Below, in pieces: positions 8,126 through 14,936 of a stretch of 21,342 nt of DNA. Each line of letters starts with the position of its first letter. Position 1 is the stretch's first letter. The DNA is from Bacteroidota bacterium. GTDB taxonomy: Bacteria > Bacteroidota > Bacteroidia > Chitinophagales > Chitinophagaceae. A program made the translations under genes and the position numbers. The notes under the pieces were generated by a model that did not search any database, was not told the origin of the DNA, and saw nothing but the letters and a program-made list of their open reading frames with translations. The stretch lies in NCBI GenBank assembly GCA_018267795.1, contig JAFDXS010000003.1, positions 1 through 21,342 on the forward strand, read 5' to 3'.

Positions 8126-8133
8126 TAAATTTG
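8126..8133 (+). promoter_or_regulatory. -7 promoter box for the 81-residue orphan gene
   Basis: TAAATTTG matches TAnnTTTG exactly and lies 47 bases before the ATG at 8181. No matching -33 element is apparent. Apart from short imperfect repeats, the rest of the 8005-8180 spacer shows nothing recognisable. Confidence 0.45.
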
Positions 8134-8180
8134 TGGTTAGTAACAAATGATCTTTCGTTCTTAAAAGTTTTAATTAGCAA

Positions 8181-8426
8181 ATGGCTACTACAAAACAATA
8201 CGAACAGGTAAATGAATGCCTCAACCAGCTGCAGCTTATTCTAAAACGAATAGGCATAACAGAGTTCACAATTTCAGAAAACAAACGGGAAGCTAAGTGG
8301 GAACTGACCACAGAAATAGATCAGCCACTGCTGGATAGACTTTCTGACAGCTTATCTGCTATTTATAAACAGGAAAAATTAACAGAGCATTTCGGCAAGC
8401 TTAATTCGTCACTGCGCACTTCATAA
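8181..8426 (+). CDS. Small uncharacterised protein, 81 residues
   Basis: I do not recognise this protein. It is soluble, with no signal peptide or membrane segment. It appears to have an N-terminal helix (about 3-24), a central stretch consistent with beta strands (T-E-F-T-I-S-E ... A-K-W-E-L-T) and a C-terminal helix (about 48-75). It is preceded by a good -7 box and fills the space up to the convergent TerC gene, with only one base between the two stop codons. Composition resembles the neighbouring genes, and no competing frame covers this stretch. It may be a lineage-specific gene. Confidence 0.6.
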   Translation: MATTKQYEQVNECLNQLQLILKRIGITEFTISENKREAKWELTTEIDQPLLDRLSDSLSAIYKQEKLTEHFGKLNSSLRTS

Positions 8427-8427
8427 A

Positions 8428-9210
8428 TTATTTCATTCCACGTAGGTGTCTTTTAGGCACATTAAACAGCAGTGAACTAAGCAATGGCAGTAGAAATATT
8501 GCTACAGTAAGTATAGATGTCATCCAATCTGCCGAGTGACCGGACATGAATTTCGTGAATGCAGTATCCGGATAAAAATGCTCATACACAGACGCCGATA
8601 GCTTAAATCCTAATACCCCCAGCACTACGAAAGCAGCAGTTTCCAGGAAAGGGAAACGCTCCATTAGCTTCACAAAAGCATTGGCTACTATGCGCATGGC
8701 CAATATGCCTATAAACACGCCTACCCATACCAGCACTATATTATTAGTAAACGCCACAGCTGCAAATACATTATCTATTGAGAATGCCAGGTCCATTACC
8801 TCCACCAATAGCACAGTAGCCCAGAAAGGGCCTACTACTTTTATTATAGCCTTGTAAAAACGGCTGTCTTCTTTTTTTACATCTTTCTCTGCCTCCTTGT
8901 GTTTCGCTTTATCTATAAAGTATTTTATAAAAAGATACAGCAGGTAAAACCCACCCAATGGCTTCAGCCACCATATCTGTATCAGGAAGGTCGCAAACAA
9001 AAGACACAGCCCTCTGAAGATATAAGCCCCTATTATACCATAGCTCAGTGCCTTAGCCCTGTCTTTTTTAGACAGGTCAAGCACCATAGTAGCTATTACC
9101 GCAGCATTATCTACCGATAGCAGGCTTTCTATCAGTACCAGGTTCAGAATAATGGTTAATGAAGCCAGCGGTTTGCTGGTTATCTCATGTATCAGCGCTT
9201 GTATATCCAT
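8428..9210 (-). CDS. TerC/Alx family integral membrane protein
   Basis: The 260-residue protein is mostly hydrophobic, with about seven membrane segments broken by a charged loop near 100-118. It carries both TerC signatures: E29-S-L-L-S-V-D34-N35-A in an N-terminal segment and D140-L-A-F-S-I-D146-N147-V-F-A in the second half. Family knowledge: members are linked to tellurite resistance, Mn2+ export and loading of metalloenzymes during secretion. The acidic and Asn residues in the membrane probably bind a cation. The gene begins 15 bases after the M1 aminopeptidase stop on the same strand, so it is probably cotranscribed with it. A metal-handling partner for a secreted zinc enzyme is an interesting possibility but unproven. 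Confidence 0.9.
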   Translation of the reverse strand: MDIQALIHEITSKPLASLTIILNLVLIESLLSVDNAAVIATMVLDLSKKDRAKALSYGIIGAYIFRGLCLLFATFLIQIWWLKPLGGFYLLYLFIKYFIDKAKHKEAEKDVKKEDSRFYKAIIKVVGPFWATVLLVEVMDLAFSIDNVFAAVAFTNNIVLVWVGVFIGILAMRIVANAFVKLMERFPFLETAAFVVLGVLGFKLSASVYEHFYPDTAFTKFMSGHSADWMTSILTVAIFLLPLLSSLLFNVPKRHLRGMK

Positions 9211-9225
9211 GAATGTGAAGTCTCC

Positions 9226-11175
9226 TTACCAATGCACCAGCTTTATTATAGAGCCGGTAGAGGTATTGTCCAGTTTTAAAAAATATGTACCTGCAGCAAG
9301 ATGTTTGCCGGGTATAGTAGTTACATCATTCCTGCTCATTCCCTGCCACACCACGCGTCCATTCATATCGCTAAGACTTAGCTTTATCCCCGCAGGCAAA
9401 GCCAATACCTGCCAACTATCTTTAGATGGGTTAGGGTAAACTTTTACATTATCAAGCTTATTTATATCCGGCACTCCGAGGCTTAAGTCCCGGTGTGGTA
9501 TGCCTGTTTTATTCAGTATCCAGTCATTAGGGTCTATGCTCAGCCCATTCATACTTCTGTCCCAGTTAAAGCTGTATAACTGTGTATTCTTGTCATTGTA
9601 CACTTTCACCACAGTATCGCCACTCGCAGATTTAAGTTGTATTTCCAGCGGTGTACTAAAGCAACTCACAGAGCCCGGCATTGAGGTAGTTTGCGTTAGT
9701 TGTACATACACCGTATTCCCTATCTGGTTCCATTTAGCGTTATACGTAGGGTAGCCCTGCCCATACACCCATTGACTAAAGAAAGTATCGAGGTTTCTTC
9801 CGTACACTGCTTCCATTATGTTCTTCAGGCTATCTGTAGTAGCGGTTTTAAAGGCATACTTTTGTTGGTATATGCGCAGGCCTCTAAAGAACAAAGTATC
9901 CGCAGGCGCCATATAACGCAGCATATGTGCCACAGCTGCTCCTTTATAATAAGTAAGCCTTGTATCAAATATGCGGTTCACACTGGTAGTATCATCCAGG
10001 TACACACTGCCATCAGGGAAGCCCATCACTACATTATACCTTACCGTGCGATAGCCGTTTGCTGCCGCCGGGCTCCAGAAATGCTCCAGGTACAGTTGTT
10101 CGTTATATGATGCAAATCCTTCGCTTAGCCATATATCCTTCCAGCTTGCATAGGTTACACAATCCCCAAACCACTGGTGGCAAAGCTCATGCGCTATCAG
10201 CACTGTTTGCACTTCTCCCATAGTGGTCATTGTCTGGTGTTCCATGCCACCGCCCAGGTCTGTAAAGCAATGACCATATTTCTCTTTATAGAAAGGATAG
10301 CGGCCATATAAAGTAGAGAAGTAATCCACCATCATGCCGGTACTGTCAAAATTCTTTTTGTACAAAGGCACAAAGCTCGCCGTATCATAAAAGTATTGCT
10401 GTATCAGCATAGAGTCCGTACTACCGCTGAAGTGCATGTAGGATGAGAAGTCCACGTAAGGAGCCACTGCTACTGATATCAGGTAATAATCTATCGGGTA
10501 CCGTGTTTTCCATTTATACTGTGCATAGCCGGGCGCTGCGCTGGTCACGGATTGCAGCAGGCCATTGCTGCCCACCTTTGTGCTGTCGGGCACAGTCACC
10601 CACATATCTACTGAATCTATCTTATCGGTTATAGATTGCTTACAGGGCCACCAGTCCAGCGCCCAGTTAGGGTCGCTGCAACTATACATTATATGAGTTC
10701 CTGAGGGCAATATAGATGTGTTAAGCCCCTGAGTAAAGAAACCTGTACCTACCGGTGATGTCCCATGATAAAACACTTGTGCTATAAAAAAGCTGCCACT
10801 GCTTAGCGGGCTGCTGAGGTTCACCTTACGTACCACCCCGCTTGTACTTACAGTTTGCAATACACCATTTATTTTCAATGAGTCAATGGTAAGCACATCA
10901 TTCAGCTCAAAGACATATACACTTAATGCAGTGGCGGTAACCTGTGCGTAAGTAGTTACGTCACCGCTTACGGATGTTGTAGTATTATTCAGGTTCAGGT
11001 TAAACTTCAGGTATTTTATATCATAGTTATTTTCCGCAGTGTCAGCGAGCGCTGTAGTTTTCAGCGCCACCTTGTGTCTTCCGGCAGCACAATAGGCCGA
11101 AGAATCAAAGCCATCTGCGTACAAATGGCCTGACAGCGGCAGCAATAAAAGTATCAGCAGGGCTTTAATGTTCAT
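9226..11175 (-). CDS. Secreted M1-family zinc aminopeptidase with T9SS sorting tail
   Basis: The 649-residue product has a signal peptide (1-20, ending H-L-Y-A). An M1-type N-terminal beta domain follows (about 50-240). The catalytic domain has the substrate-binding G-G-G-M-E-H (308-313), the zinc site H329-E-L-C-H333 with third ligand E352, and the likely catalytic Tyr410 before K-G-A. The C-terminal ~80 residues (from about 570) form a Por secretion tail: V-Y-P-N-P near 579-583, D-M-N-G-R-V-V-W, A-A-G-T-Y-F-L-K-L, and K-L-V at the end. It should therefore cross the outer membrane through the T9SS and be released or surface-attached. Cys332 replaces the common Ala of HELAH. The thermolysin-like ERAP C-terminal domain is missing, as in short bacterial members. 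The gene heads a two-gene unit with the TerC-family gene. Confidence 0.93.
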   Translation of the reverse strand: MNIKALLILLLLPLSGHLYADGFDSSAYCAAGRHKVALKTTALADTAENNYDIKYLKFNLNLNNTTTSVSGDVTTYAQVTATALSVYVFELNDVLTIDSLKINGVLQTVSTSGVVRKVNLSSPLSSGSFFIAQVFYHGTSPVGTGFFTQGLNTSILPSGTHIMYSCSDPNWALDWWPCKQSITDKIDSVDMWVTVPDSTKVGSNGLLQSVTSAAPGYAQYKWKTRYPIDYYLISVAVAPYVDFSSYMHFSGSTDSMLIQQYFYDTASFVPLYKKNFDSTGMMVDYFSTLYGRYPFYKEKYGHCFTDLGGGMEHQTMTTMGEVQTVLIAHELCHQWFGDCVTYASWKDIWLSEGFASYNEQLYLEHFWSPAAANGYRTVRYNVVMGFPDGSVYLDDTTSVNRIFDTRLTYYKGAAVAHMLRYMAPADTLFFRGLRIYQQKYAFKTATTDSLKNIMEAVYGRNLDTFFSQWVYGQGYPTYNAKWNQIGNTVYVQLTQTTSMPGSVSCFSTPLEIQLKSASGDTVVKVYNDKNTQLYSFNWDRSMNGLSIDPNDWILNKTGIPHRDLSLGVPDINKLDNVKVYPNPSKDSWQVLALPAGIKLSLSDMNGRVVWQGMSRNDVTTIPGKHLAAGTYFLKLDNTSTGSIIKLVHW

Positions 11176-11193
11176 ACCGCAAATTAGTCAAAA

Positions 11194-11201
11194 CAAAATT
11201 A
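11194..11201 (-). promoter_or_regulatory. -7 promoter box for the M1 aminopeptidase
   Basis: Read on the minus strand this is TAATTTTG, an exact TAnnTTTG match 18 bases before the ATG at 11175. No TTTG lies 19 bases further upstream. Confidence 0.45.
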
Positions 11202-11295
11202 TACTGATACCCAATCCATTACTTCGCCGAAATGAGCGTAGAGCGTTTGTTACTAAATATTTTATATAAATATGATATTTGTAATGATAGATTAC

Positions 11296-11303
11296 TACAT
11301 TTG
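11296..11303 (+). promoter_or_regulatory. -7 promoter box for the 88-residue membrane protein
   Basis: TACATTTG is an exact TAnnTTTG match. A TTTG at 11278-11281 lies upstream, but 14 bases away rather than the usual 19. If used, it gives a leader of about 100 bases containing two stem-loops. Confidence 0.45.
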
Positions 11304-11319
11304 TAAGAGCACTTATTTT

Positions 11320-11402
11320 TTATACTATCCCCCATTTAGGGGGAGAAAAAGGTATAATCAATATGTGTAATTTTATATCACTATAACATCTATTAAATAG
11401 AT
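11320..11402 (+). other. Structured 5' leader with two stem-loops
   Basis: The first element has an outer stem TTATAC (11320-11325)/GTATAA (11352-11357) enclosing an inner stem TCCCCC (11328-11333)/GGGGGA (11339-11344) with loop ATTTA. The second is ATCTAT (11388-11393)/ATAGAT (11397-11402) with loop TAA, ending 5 bases before the ATG at 11408. The first is not followed by a T tract, so it does not look like an ordinary terminator. The second could mask the ribosome site. No known riboswitch class is recognised. Confidence 0.4.
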
Positions 11403-11407
11403 TATCA

Positions 11408-11674
11408 ATGAAAGCATGGTTATTAAAACGGGCATCCTTCGTCGGAAAATCATTGCTCTGGTCTGTACTGCTGTACATGGCCTTTATCCTCACTTTCAGT
11501 TGGGATGATGTTTCTTCCGGCTTTAAGCAATACAGGAACAATTTACCTGTAGCAAACAGCGAGGTAACACCAGAAGCACCTACACCAAATGCTACTAAGC
11601 GTTCTGTAGTTGTTGCCATTATCAAAACTGTTGTTGCAGAGTTTGGTAAAGCCACAGCCGCCGTACACAATTAG
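11408..11674 (+). CDS. Small uncharacterised single-pass membrane protein, 88 residues
   Basis: I do not recognise this protein. It has a basic N-terminus (K2, K8, R9, K15) followed by one hydrophobic helix (about 16-31), then an acidic/aromatic patch (S-W-D-D-V). A Pro/Thr/Ala-rich linker (about 52-62) leads to a C-terminal stretch that could be amphipathic (V-V-V-A-I-I-K-T-V-V). Either a membrane anchor or an uncleaved signal is possible; there is no convincing cleavage site or lipobox. A -7 box and a structured leader precede it. The LOG-family gene starts 73 bases downstream with its own -7 box. An antisense frame covers the same region but lacks any recognisable feature. Confidence 0.55.
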   Translation: MKAWLLKRASFVGKSLLWSVLLYMAFILTFSWDDVSSGFKQYRNNLPVANSEVTPEAPTPNATKRSVVVAIIKTVVAEFGKATAAVHN

Positions 11675-11719
11675 TAATTTCTTTTAACAGAAAAAATATT
11701 CCTTCAGGTTTCTATCAAT

Positions 11720-11727
11720 TACTTTTG
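11720..11727 (+). promoter_or_regulatory. -7 promoter box for the LOG-family gene
   Basis: TACTTTTG matches TAnnTTTG exactly and lies 20 bases before the ATG at 11748. No TTTG is found at the -33 distance. Confidence 0.45.
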
Positions 11728-11747
11728 ATGGAAACTTTTTTATTTCT

Positions 11748-12329
11748 ATGAGAAGCATTGCAATCTTTTGTGGTTCATCCGACGGCTATTTAGAGCAGTA
11801 TAGGGAGATAGCTTACGAGCTGGGGTCTATCCTTGCCGGCAAAGGTATCCGCATAGTATATGGCGGCGCAAAGATTGGCCTCATGGGTGCTATTGCCGAT
11901 GGTGCATTGTCAAACGGCGGCCAGGTGATAGGGGTTATTCCTGATTTCCTGCAAACTAAAGAAGTTACCCACGAGGGCCTCACAGAACTTGTATTGGTTA
12001 CTACCATGCACGAGCGCAAAATAAAAATGCATGAGCTAAGCAATGGTGTCATCACACTCCCTGGTGGCTGGGGCACTATGGACGAGCTTTTTGAAATGCT
12101 CACCTGGGCACAGCTGGGCTTGCATCACAAACCTATTGGCTTACTAAATGTCATGGGTTACTACGAAGCTTTCAAGGCTTTTATAGATAACATGGTGCGC
12201 GAAGGTTTTGTATCAGAAGATGTCAATAAAATATTGCTCATGAGCGATTCTATAGATGAGCTGCTCGAGCAAATGGATCAATACGTAGCTCCTGAATTAC
12301 CTAAGTTTATTAACAAGCAAACTACCTAG
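11748..12329 (+). CDS. LOG family protein (TIGR00730-type Rossmann-fold nucleotide hydrolase)
   Basis: A 193-residue cytoplasmic enzyme with the LOG signatures: the N-terminal I-F-C-G-S-S (6-11), V-Y-G-G-A-K-I-G-L-M-G (38-48), M-H-E-R-K (87-91) and P-G-G-W-G-T-M-D-E (105-113). Family knowledge: LOG proteins cleave nucleoside 5'-monophosphates to base plus ribose 5-phosphate. In plants this activates cytokinins; bacterial homologues probably act in purine salvage or modified-nucleotide clearance. They were long mislabelled lysine decarboxylase. All active-site residues visible from these motifs are present. Its TAG stop overlaps the TAG stop of the convergent SpmA-SpmB gene. Confidence 0.93.
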   Translation: MRSIAIFCGSSDGYLEQYREIAYELGSILAGKGIRIVYGGAKIGLMGAIADGALSNGGQVIGVIPDFLQTKEVTHEGLTELVLVTTMHERKIKMHELSNGVITLPGGWGTMDELFEMLTWAQLGLHHKPIGLLNVMGYYEAFKAFIDNMVREGFVSEDVNKILLMSDSIDELLEQMDQYVAPELPKFINKQTT

Positions 12330-13579
12330 GTTTTAAAGAATATATAGCCTATTATTATTGCAGCCAGCAGCCCCATAAAGTCTCCTATCAATCCACATAC
12401 CAGCGCATGCCTGGTATTTTTTATTTGCACGCTGCCGAAGTACACAGCCAGCACATAAAACGTAGTTTCTGTCGAGCCCTGTATAATAGCCGCCAGCTTT
12501 CCCTGGAAGGATGATACGCCGTATGTATTCATCACATCTACCATTAATCCACGCGCGCCGCTGCCGCTTAGCGGCTTCATGAAGGCGATAGGCAGTGTAG
12601 GTACAAAATCAGTATTCAGTCCGCACATAGCTACCAGGTAGGCAATGCCATTTACCAGGTAAGCCATGCAGCCCGACGTACGAAACACACTTATCGCCAT
12701 CAGCATAGCTACCAGGTAGGGTATTATTCGTACAGCCACATTAAAGCCTTCCTTCGCCCCTTCTATAAAGTTGTCATATACATTCTGCTTCTTTACAAGC
12801 CCTGCAGTGATGAACAATGCCACTATTAATAGTATTACGCCGCTCCCTATAGCGCCCATCGTCTGGTTCATCTTATCAGCGGGCAATTGTGATAGCGAAT
12901 AATGCAGCAAGGCAATTAATCCGCAAAATCCTGCAATAAATATCAGTACAGGCAATCGAAACAGGTTGATACGTTGGTAGATAGCCACTACTATCATCCC
13001 TGTTATGAAGGCAATAAACGTAGCTATAAGTGTAGGGAGAAATATATCTGCGGCATTAAAGTTCGCTACATGCTGCTGTATAGCTATAGTTTGCCTGATG
13101 GCTATTACAGAGGTAGGTATCAGTGTTATGCCCGCGGTATTCAGCACCAGGAACATTATTTGCGCATCACTTGCTGTATCTTTTTTAGGGTTTAGTTCCT
13201 GCAGCTCGTTCATTGCTTTTAGCCCCAGCGGTGTAGCGGCATTGTCTAGCCCCAGCATGGTTGCAGAGAGGTTCATCATCACACTGCCATACGCAGGACT
13301 GTCTTTCGGCACCCCACGCAGCAGTGTACGGAATAAAGGGGATACTGCTTTTGCAAATACGCGTATTACGCCTGCACGCTCTCCTATCTTCATCAGGCCC
13401 AGCCACATGGTCATCACGCCCGTAAGCCCCAGCGATATTTCAAAGCCTGACTTAGCACTGTCAAACAATCCTGTCATCATATCAGACAGCAATTGCGTCT
13501 GCCCTGTAAAGATGGCTTTACATAAAGCAACCGTAAAACCGACAAGAAAAAAGGCAATCCAGATATAGTTCAGCGTCAT
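12326..13579 (-). CDS. SpmA-SpmB fusion, nucleoside-recognition (Gate) domain membrane protein
   Basis: The 417-residue polytopic membrane protein joins two related halves. Residues 1-205 resemble SpmA, with N-L-S-A-T-M-L-G-L-D-N-A-A-T-P-L-G (103-119) and N-T-A-G-I-T-L-I-P-T. Residues 240-417 resemble SpmB, with P-L-S-G-S-G-A-R-G (336-344) and Q-G-S-T-E-T-T-F-Y-V (367-376). Family knowledge: SpmA and SpmB were named for spore core dehydration in Bacillus, but fused homologues are common in non-sporulating bacteria, where the substrate is unknown. A TATCTTTA box ends 8 bases before the ATG. The preceding lipoprotein gene has its own terminator, so this gene is probably transcribed separately. 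It overlaps the LOG gene by 4 bases at the 3' end. Confidence 0.9.
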   Translation of the reverse strand: MTLNYIWIAFFLVGFTVALCKAIFTGQTQLLSDMMTGLFDSAKSGFEISLGLTGVMTMWLGLMKIGERAGVIRVFAKAVSPLFRTLLRGVPKDSPAYGSVMMNLSATMLGLDNAATPLGLKAMNELQELNPKKDTASDAQIMFLVLNTAGITLIPTSVIAIRQTIAIQQHVANFNAADIFLPTLIATFIAFITGMIVVAIYQRINLFRLPVLIFIAGFCGLIALLHYSLSQLPADKMNQTMGAIGSGVILLIVALFITAGLVKKQNVYDNFIEGAKEGFNVAVRIIPYLVAMLMAISVFRTSGCMAYLVNGIAYLVAMCGLNTDFVPTLPIAFMKPLSGSGARGLMVDVMNTYGVSSFQGKLAAIIQGSTETTFYVLAVYFGSVQIKNTRHALVCGLIGDFMGLLAAIIIGYIFFKT

Positions 13580-13587
13580 ATCAGCTT

Positions 13588-13595
13588 TAAAGATA
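13588..13595 (-). promoter_or_regulatory. Possible -7 box for the SpmA-SpmB gene
   Basis: On the minus strand this reads TATCTTTA, matching TAnnTTTG except at the last base, and it ends 8 bases before the ATG. It overlaps the end of the T tract of the upstream terminator, so termination and new initiation would be packed together. Confidence 0.35.
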
Positions 13596-13624
13596 AAAAA
13601 GAAAGGCTACCAATAAGGTAGCCT
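13590..13624 (-). terminator. Intrinsic terminator of the DUF4878-like lipoprotein gene
   Basis: AGGCTACC (13604-13611) pairs perfectly with GGTAGCCT (13617-13624) around the loop AATAA. On the minus strand the stem is followed by a T-rich run (TTTCTTTTTTATCT). This is the clearest Rho-independent terminator in the window. It lies 27 bases after the lipoprotein stop. Confidence 0.85.
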
Positions 13625-13651
13625 CCTTGAAGAATATCTTTTTATCAGTAT

Positions 13652-14143
13652 CTACTTCGCTGCAGGACTGTCTGGCACAGGAGCAGCAGTTGCTGGCGGC
13701 ATTGTTGTATCTACAGCACCATTATCAGCACCCGGCTGCACATCGCTGCCGTTTTCATCACCTGCCATTTGGTCTTGCTTGGTCCACTGTACCAGCCATT
13801 TGCCATTTTGTTTTACCAGGTGTATTGTTTGTTCCTTAGGATTGTCTGATGTTACATAGGTAACGGTAGATTTATCACCTTCGGTCTTTACGTTCTTTAT
13901 TTCAACTTTTATTCTTTTCAGCTGCTGCTTATCAGAATCAGAGCTGTTTACGCTCAGTTGCTGAAACATAGCTATCACTTTCTTTGTTTCATCTGTTGAT
14001 ATAGTTTTTGCAGTTTCATAATCCATGTGGTAGAAGCTGGTCAGCCATTTCTTGGCTACAGGTTCGGGTGAATTCTGGCTGCAACTGCTAAAAAATACTG
14101 CTATGCCTAAAACAGCTAATAAAGAAAAAAGTACTCTATTCAT
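13652..14143 (-). CDS. DUF4878-like lipoprotein
   Basis: The 163-residue product has a lipoprotein signal peptide with lipobox F-S-S-C21 and should be anchored to the inner or outer membrane. The globular part (about 28-125) resembles the NTF2-like DUF4878 fold: a helical start W-L-T-S-F-Y-x-M-D-Y-E-T-A followed by strands ending in V-K-Q-N-G-K-W-L-V-Q-W. The tail (about 128-163) is a low-complexity Asp/Pro/Ala-rich extension, probably disordered. Family function is unknown. It has an exact consensus promoter inside the end of the preceding gene and its own strong terminator, so it can be expressed as a single-gene unit even though it lies 29 bases after the YiiX-like gene. Confidence 0.8.
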   Translation of the reverse strand: MNRVLFSLLAVLGIAVFFSSCSQNSPEPVAKKWLTSFYHMDYETAKTISTDETKKVIAMFQQLSVNSSDSDKQQLKRIKVEIKNVKTEGDKSTVTYVTSDNPKEQTIHLVKQNGKWLVQWTKQDQMAGDENGSDVQPGADNGAVDTTMPPATAAPVPDSPAAK

Positions 14144-14164
14144 ATATAAATTTTAAATCCGTTG

Positions 14165-14195
14165 CAAAGGTATTACTTAAATTTTACCCTGCAAA
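14165..14195 (-). promoter_or_regulatory. Exact Bacteroidota consensus promoter for the lipoprotein gene
   Basis: On the minus strand TTTG (14192-14195) is followed, after exactly 19 bases, by TACCTTTG (14165-14172). This matches the known Bacteroidota arrangement TTTG-N19-TAnnTTTG in full. It lies inside the last codons of the YiiX-like gene, the -7 box abutting its stop codon, and 21 bases before the lipoprotein ATG. Confidence 0.75.
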
Positions 14196-14871
14196 TCATA
14201 TTGGCATGGCGGTTCAGAAATAGGTTGTCAACCCCCACATACGAGTGCCCTACAAAGGATATAGCCTTAATATAAGCAGTATCTTTTGTTGCTATATTTA
14301 ATGCCTTGTAAACAAACTCCGCACAATACAGCTTATCATCAGTTTTTAGATCAAAGTCCAGGTCAAACTTTCTTTTCTCTTTATAGAAACGATATACAAC
14401 ATGCTGCATACTGTCTCTTTGCGCCGCATTCATATCATAGCGCGCTATGCCAAAACCAAAATTATTCCTGGGCGAAAAAAAGAAAGAAGCCGAATCTCTC
14501 CGCAGGCAGGCATCCGGGTTATCTTCCCCGCCTATACTGTGATATACAAATGGGTACCCGTGTTCTATTATCACAAGCCCGCAATGCGAGTAGGTCTTAT
14601 CGCTCAGGTTCATGCGCGATAGCACATAGCTGCTGGCATCTATGCCTGTGCGCAACACCAGGTCACCGGTATGCAGTATATGTATGCAGGAGTCTATTAC
14701 TCTTTTGTTCCATGCATTATCATTCCTTGCCTGCATGCCGCTTATAGTTGCAGCATTCACAGATTTACTGCCACAGCCTGTCAGTCCTGCATACAATGCT
14801 ATTATCATCACCATCACAGCTACGCTATATTGCAGCAAACCTTTTAATATATATACCCCGCCCTTATTCAT
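14173..14871 (-). CDS. YiiX/YebB-like permuted NlpC/P60 hydrolase, lipoprotein
   Basis: From the ATG at 14871 the protein has 232 residues. An N-terminal hydrophobic segment ends in the lipobox L-T-G-C33, so it is probably a membrane-anchored lipoprotein. The catalytic part has the order of the permuted papain-like (YiiX, peptidase C92) family: H-T-G-D-L-V-L-R (67-74), the likely catalytic His96 in Y-S-H-C-G-L-V, and the likely nucleophile Cys183 in L-Y-C-A-E-F-V-Y-K-A. Family knowledge: members hydrolyse amide or thioester bonds in peptides or lipids; the substrate here is unknown. An upstream in-frame TTG (14880) lies within the -7 box, which argues for the ATG. Confidence 0.83.
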   Translation of the reverse strand: MNKGGVYILKGLLQYSVAVMVMIIALYAGLTGCGSKSVNAATISGMQARNDNAWNKRVIDSCIHILHTGDLVLRTGIDASSYVLSRMNLSDKTYSHCGLVIIEHGYPFVYHSIGGEDNPDACLRRDSASFFFSPRNNFGFGIARYDMNAAQRDSMQHVVYRFYKEKRKFDLDFDLKTDDKLYCAEFVYKALNIATKDTAYIKAISFVGHSYVGVDNLFLNRHANMICRVKFK

Positions 14872-14877
14872 GCGCTG

Positions 14878-14885
14878 CAAAACTA
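14878..14885 (-). promoter_or_regulatory. -7 promoter box for the YiiX-like gene
   Basis: On the minus strand TAGTTTTG matches TAnnTTTG exactly. Only six bases (CAGCGC) separate it from the ATG at 14871, implying a leader of a few bases or none. The divergent UbiD gene has the same arrangement. Confidence 0.55.
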
Positions 14886-14936
14886 CATATTCGTCTCCTG
14901 AAACATTTTAAAAGAAATGTTGTTTTTAATAGTCCT

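Noticed and set aside
11320..11670. 116-residue minus-strand frame over the small membrane protein and its leader
   Set aside because: No recognisable motif or promoter box in front of it, and its end runs through the stem-loop region; the plus-strand frame has a membrane helix and a good upstream box.
14878..14880. TTG as start of the YiiX-like gene
   Set aside because: It lies within the -7 box read on the minus strand; the ATG at 14871 gives a normal lipoprotein signal.
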